DNA of 64,000 nucleotides from NCBI GenBank assembly GCA_023255955.1, contig JAGDWD010000007.1, forward strand, positions 1 through 64,000, in the 5' to 3' direction. This document shows, one piece after another, positions 61,867 through 64,000 of the stretch. The notes under the pieces are model-generated. The model worked only from the letters and a program-made list of their open reading frames with translations. It searched no databases and had not been told where the DNA came from. Source of the stretch: Desulfurococcales archaeon (GTDB taxonomy: Archaea; Thermoproteota; Thermoprotei_A; Sulfolobales; NBVN01). Position 1 is the first letter of the stretch. Every line of letters begins with the position of its first letter. The translations under genes were made by a program, and so were the position numbers.

Positions 61867-62463
61867 ATGAGTGTAGATGAGCTGAGAAGGACGGTTTTAG
61901 ATAGGGCCAAGTCCGAGGCTGAGGTTATTATAAGAAGGGCTGAAGATGAAGCTACGAAAATCGTGGAGGAAGCTGTAAGAAAAAAGAAAACCATCATCGA
62001 ACAAAAGAAGGCAGAGCTATTAAGAGACATAAACCCAGACGCTAGGATTGCTGAGGCTAGATCCAAGGCCAGGCTTCTAATAGCTAGAGCTAGAAGTACC
62101 ATACTTAAAGAGATCAGAGACCTGATAGAAGACTCCCTCAGAGCTCTACCCCAAGATAAGAGGTTGGAGTCTATTAGGAGACTGGTAGATGAGGCTATGG
62201 AGGAGCTACTAAGGGCTGTCGATAAAGTAGACTACGTAGTAATCAAGGTTTCTACAAGTGATATCAAGTTCTCAGACTACATTAAAAGTTACGTTGAGGG
62301 AAAATATAGAGTAAGAGTTGAGGGTGTGTACGGAACAAACATCCTTGGAGGTGTAATAGTGGAGTGCTTTGGAGGTGAGGTAGCAGTAGATAACTCCTAC
62401 GACAGGAGACTTGAAAAGGCTATTAGAACTATAGTACCGCAGTTACTAGCATCTGAGCGGTGA
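61867..62463 (+). CDS. A/V-type ATP synthase subunit E
   Basis: The 198-residue protein has an N-terminal coiled coil (VLDRAKSEAEVIIRRAEDEATKIVEEA) and a globular C-terminal domain ending with LGGVIVECFGGEVAVDNSYDRRLE, the pattern of subunit E. It forms the peripheral stalk with H. An in-frame GTG at 61858 exists, but the ATG (MSVDELRRTV) fits the family better. Confidence 0.9.
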   Translation: MSVDELRRTVLDRAKSEAEVIIRRAEDEATKIVEEAVRKKKTIIEQKKAELLRDINPDARIAEARSKARLLIARARSTILKEIRDLIEDSLRALPQDKRLESIRRLVDEAMEELLRAVDKVDYVVIKVSTSDIKFSDYIKSYVEGKYRVRVEGVYGTNILGGVIVECFGGEVAVDNSYDRRLEKAIRTIVPQLLASER

Positions 62464-62467
62464 TTGG

Positions 62468-63340
62468 ATGCCATATAAACTGAGTAGATGGGCTCTGAAA
62501 ACAGTTTTAGTGACATACTTAAGCAAGAATCCAAGACTTGAGGAGTTACTGGATTTAGCTCTAGAAGAGAGGTTTGCGGATCTCCCACAAATAGTTTCCA
62601 GGTACAACTCCAGGACTGAGTACCTGAGGCTATCTACAGCAAAAACCGTAGATGAAGTTGACACAATACTCACTAGTTTAACTTGGGAGGAACTTGAGCA
62701 AATCTACGATCTTCTCCCCTCACCCTATGCACGGTACTTTAAGGCTTTCCTACCGCTTTATGATTTCGAGAAGATGTACCCGGCGTTTTCGCGAGGAGAT
62801 TTAAGTGAGGCTAAAACAAGTTTTCTAAGGCAGGAAGATCTCGTGGTGTTTGAGCGTTGCGTTAGGGAAAGAACGTTCACGTGTTTAATTAAGACTTTCC
62901 TAGGAAACATAAGGAAGTGTCTTGGTGTGGGCATATCTAAAGGTTATACCATAACTGTTGAGGACTATTCTGACTCTCTGAAATGTCTTATACTGACTGT
63001 TACAGCGAGCTACACAAAGTATTTCCTAAACATGGTTAAGCTGGGCATTAAGGAAGAGGAGCACCCTGGAGAATTCATCGAGAATGTTCTAAGAGACTTC
63101 AAGAGTGTCTCCGGGTATAAACATGAGTTTGAGAACGTTGTGGATTATCTATCCAGTATCTCCAAGTCAGAACCTTATAGGGTGGCAATACTCGAAGCTC
63201 GTTATGTTTACAGTAAATGCAAGGACTACCTACTTTATTCTCCACAGGTAATAGATCTTCTTACTCTATACCTTCTAAATAGGTACTTTGAGCTTCACAT
63301 ATTGAGGTATACCTTACCTCAGTCTTGGGTGGTGAGATGA
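62468..63340 (+). CDS. A/V-type ATP synthase subunit C
   Basis: The 290-residue helical protein corresponds in position and character to subunit C (eukaryotic d), which connects the central stalk to the rotor ring. Its C-terminal end has YLLNRYFELHILRYTLPQSW, similar to the conserved end of the family. Sequence conservation is low, so the gene order gives most of the support. Its stop overlaps the start of subunit F. Confidence 0.85.
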   Translation: MPYKLSRWALKTVLVTYLSKNPRLEELLDLALEERFADLPQIVSRYNSRTEYLRLSTAKTVDEVDTILTSLTWEELEQIYDLLPSPYARYFKAFLPLYDFEKMYPAFSRGDLSEAKTSFLRQEDLVVFERCVRERTFTCLIKTFLGNIRKCLGVGISKGYTITVEDYSDSLKCLILTVTASYTKYFLNMVKLGIKEEEHPGEFIENVLRDFKSVSGYKHEFENVVDYLSSISKSEPYRVAILEARYVYSKCKDYLLYSPQVIDLLTLYLLNRYFELHILRYTLPQSWVVR

Positions 63341-63681
63341 GTCTACCGAGTGAGACCGTAAAAGGTATTTGTGCTGTCGTAAAGAGGGATTTTGAGCCGC
63401 TAATGAGGATGCTTGGAATTAAGGATGTTTATATTGTTGATAGTTGGGATGAAGCGAGGAGAGCCATAAGCGAGCTAACGGAGCATAAGGATGTTGCCGT
63501 TATAATCGTTCAGGAGGGTCTGATTCCGAGAGAGATCAGCTTCATAGAATTAAACTTACAGAGGAGGTATCCGATCGTCACTGTGATTCCTGACACTAGG
63601 GAGAAGCTCTCAGAGCATCCAGGTACTTACTACAGAGAACTTATTCGTAGATACATAGGTTACGAGGTTTATATAGGGTGA
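63337..63681 (+). CDS. A/V-type ATP synthase subunit F
   Basis: The protein of about 114 residues has the small Rossmann-like fold of subunit F: a central AVIIVQEGLIPREI and RRYPIVTVIPDTRE, and the start SLPSETVKGICAVVKRDF. The ATG at 63337 overlaps the stop of subunit C in an ATGA arrangement and is preceded by GGTGGTGAG; a TTG at 63325 would also open the frame. It binds the A3B3 head and central stalk. Confidence 0.9.
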   Translation: MSLPSETVKGICAVVKRDFEPLMRMLGIKDVYIVDSWDEARRAISELTEHKDVAVIIVQEGLIPREISFIELNLQRRYPIVTVIPDTREKLSEHPGTYYRELIRRYIGYEVYIG

Positions 63682-63686
63682 GAACA

Positions 63687-64000
63687 GTGAGTAGTAGAGT
63701 AGGTAGGATATATAGGATTGCCGGCCCTCTAGTAGTAGCCGTCGATATTCCAAACCCGATGATGTATGAGGTAGTTTACGTAGGTAATGAGGGCCTTATA
63801 GGTGAGGTCATAGCCATTAGAGGTGAGAAGGTATATATACAGGTTTACGAAGAGACAACAGGTTTAACTGTCGGTGAGAGGGTTGAAGCTTCTGGGAGAC
63901 CTCTCTCAGCAGAGCTAGGTCCTGGGCTGATAGGATCTATATATGACGGTCTTCAGAGACCTGAAAAGGACATAGCTAAGCTTCTCAACAATATATTCAT
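63687..64000 (+). CDS. A/V-type ATP synthase subunit A (catalytic), partial
   Basis: The window ends inside this gene. The visible 104 codons start at GTG (five bases after the F stop) and read VGRIYRIAGPLVVAVDIPNPMMYEVVYVG, then GEVIAIRGEKVYIQVYEETTGLTVGE and GPGLIGSIYDGLQRPEK, the beta-barrel N-terminal domain of the catalytic subunit. The nucleotide-binding domain lies beyond 64000. Confidence 0.95.
   Translation, partial: MSSRVGRIYRIAGPLVVAVDIPNPMMYEVVYVGNEGLIGEVIAIRGEKVYIQVYEETTGLTVGERVEASGRPLSAELGPGLIGSIYDGLQRPEKDIAKLLNNIF

Overview
The window is a stretch of a hyperthermophilic or thermophilic archaeon of the Thermoproteota (Crenarchaeota), probably near the Desulfurococcales; that placement is inferred, not proven. 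Supporting signs are the 3' end of a 23S rRNA with no 5S gene behind it, an isolated 5S rRNA gene 34 kb away on the other strand, the crenarchaeal ribosomal protein S30e, a thermosome, eIF2-alpha, Nop10, AglB, archaeal PolB, the bifunctional FBP aldolase/phosphatase, a V/A-type ATP synthase operon, box C/D sRNAs, BRE/TATA promoters and frequent GTG and TTG starts. No CRISPR array, intact transposon or prophage was seen.

Layout. 1-5.6 kb: 23S end, hxlB with a RIO-like kinase, tRNA-Ala(CGC), an NfeD protease/stomatin pair, two unknown genes and a JAMM metalloprotease. 5.6-12.4 kb: glyoxylate reductase, aminotransferase, tRNA-Thr(CGT), the overlapping thioredoxin-like/sufS/folE operon and the ADP-forming acyl-CoA synthetase alpha subunit. 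12.5-24.7 kb: DNA polymerase B, an Obg-like GTPase, an unusual GlmS without a glutaminase nucleophile, a membrane-anchored surface protein, gltX with a small gene and a prenyl synthase, translin and enolase. 24.8-37.2 kb: an HD phosphohydrolase, RimI, radical SAM protein, MscS, a PfkB kinase, HIT protein, several small regulators, 5S rRNA, XerA and an ornithine cyclodeaminase-family enzyme. 37.3-46.3 kb: AglB with an out-of-frame C-terminal anchor, an ABC ATPase, AK6, a second radical SAM protein, a nucleotidyltransferase and an RNA m5C methyltransferase. 46.5-52.0 kb: translation genes (S30e, then L44e-S27e-eIF2alpha-Nop10), thermosome, a beta-lactamase-fold nuclease and RdgB. 52.1-53.2 kb: the fossil of an IS607-type element. 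53.2-56.7 kb: a winged-helix operon with a palindromic operator, tandem C/D sRNAs, a flavoprotein and a degenerate Ncs6/TtuA-like protein. 56.9-64 kb: gluconeogenic FBPA/P and TIM, then the ATP synthase operon H-I-K-E-C-F-A, cut by the window end inside subunit A.

The genes are mostly core metabolism and information processing. Enolase, TIM and FBPA/P form part of glycolysis/gluconeogenesis, hxlB feeds ribulose monophosphate chemistry, and acetyl-CoA synthetase alpha gives substrate-level ATP. The most notable signals are the GlmS lacking its N-terminal cysteine, several genes (Nop10 above all) whose coding sequence begins without ATG, GTG or TTG, the AglB frame break, the Ncs6-like protein without a PP-loop, and a scattered hairpin repeat with a TTATAACTGAAAG edge.
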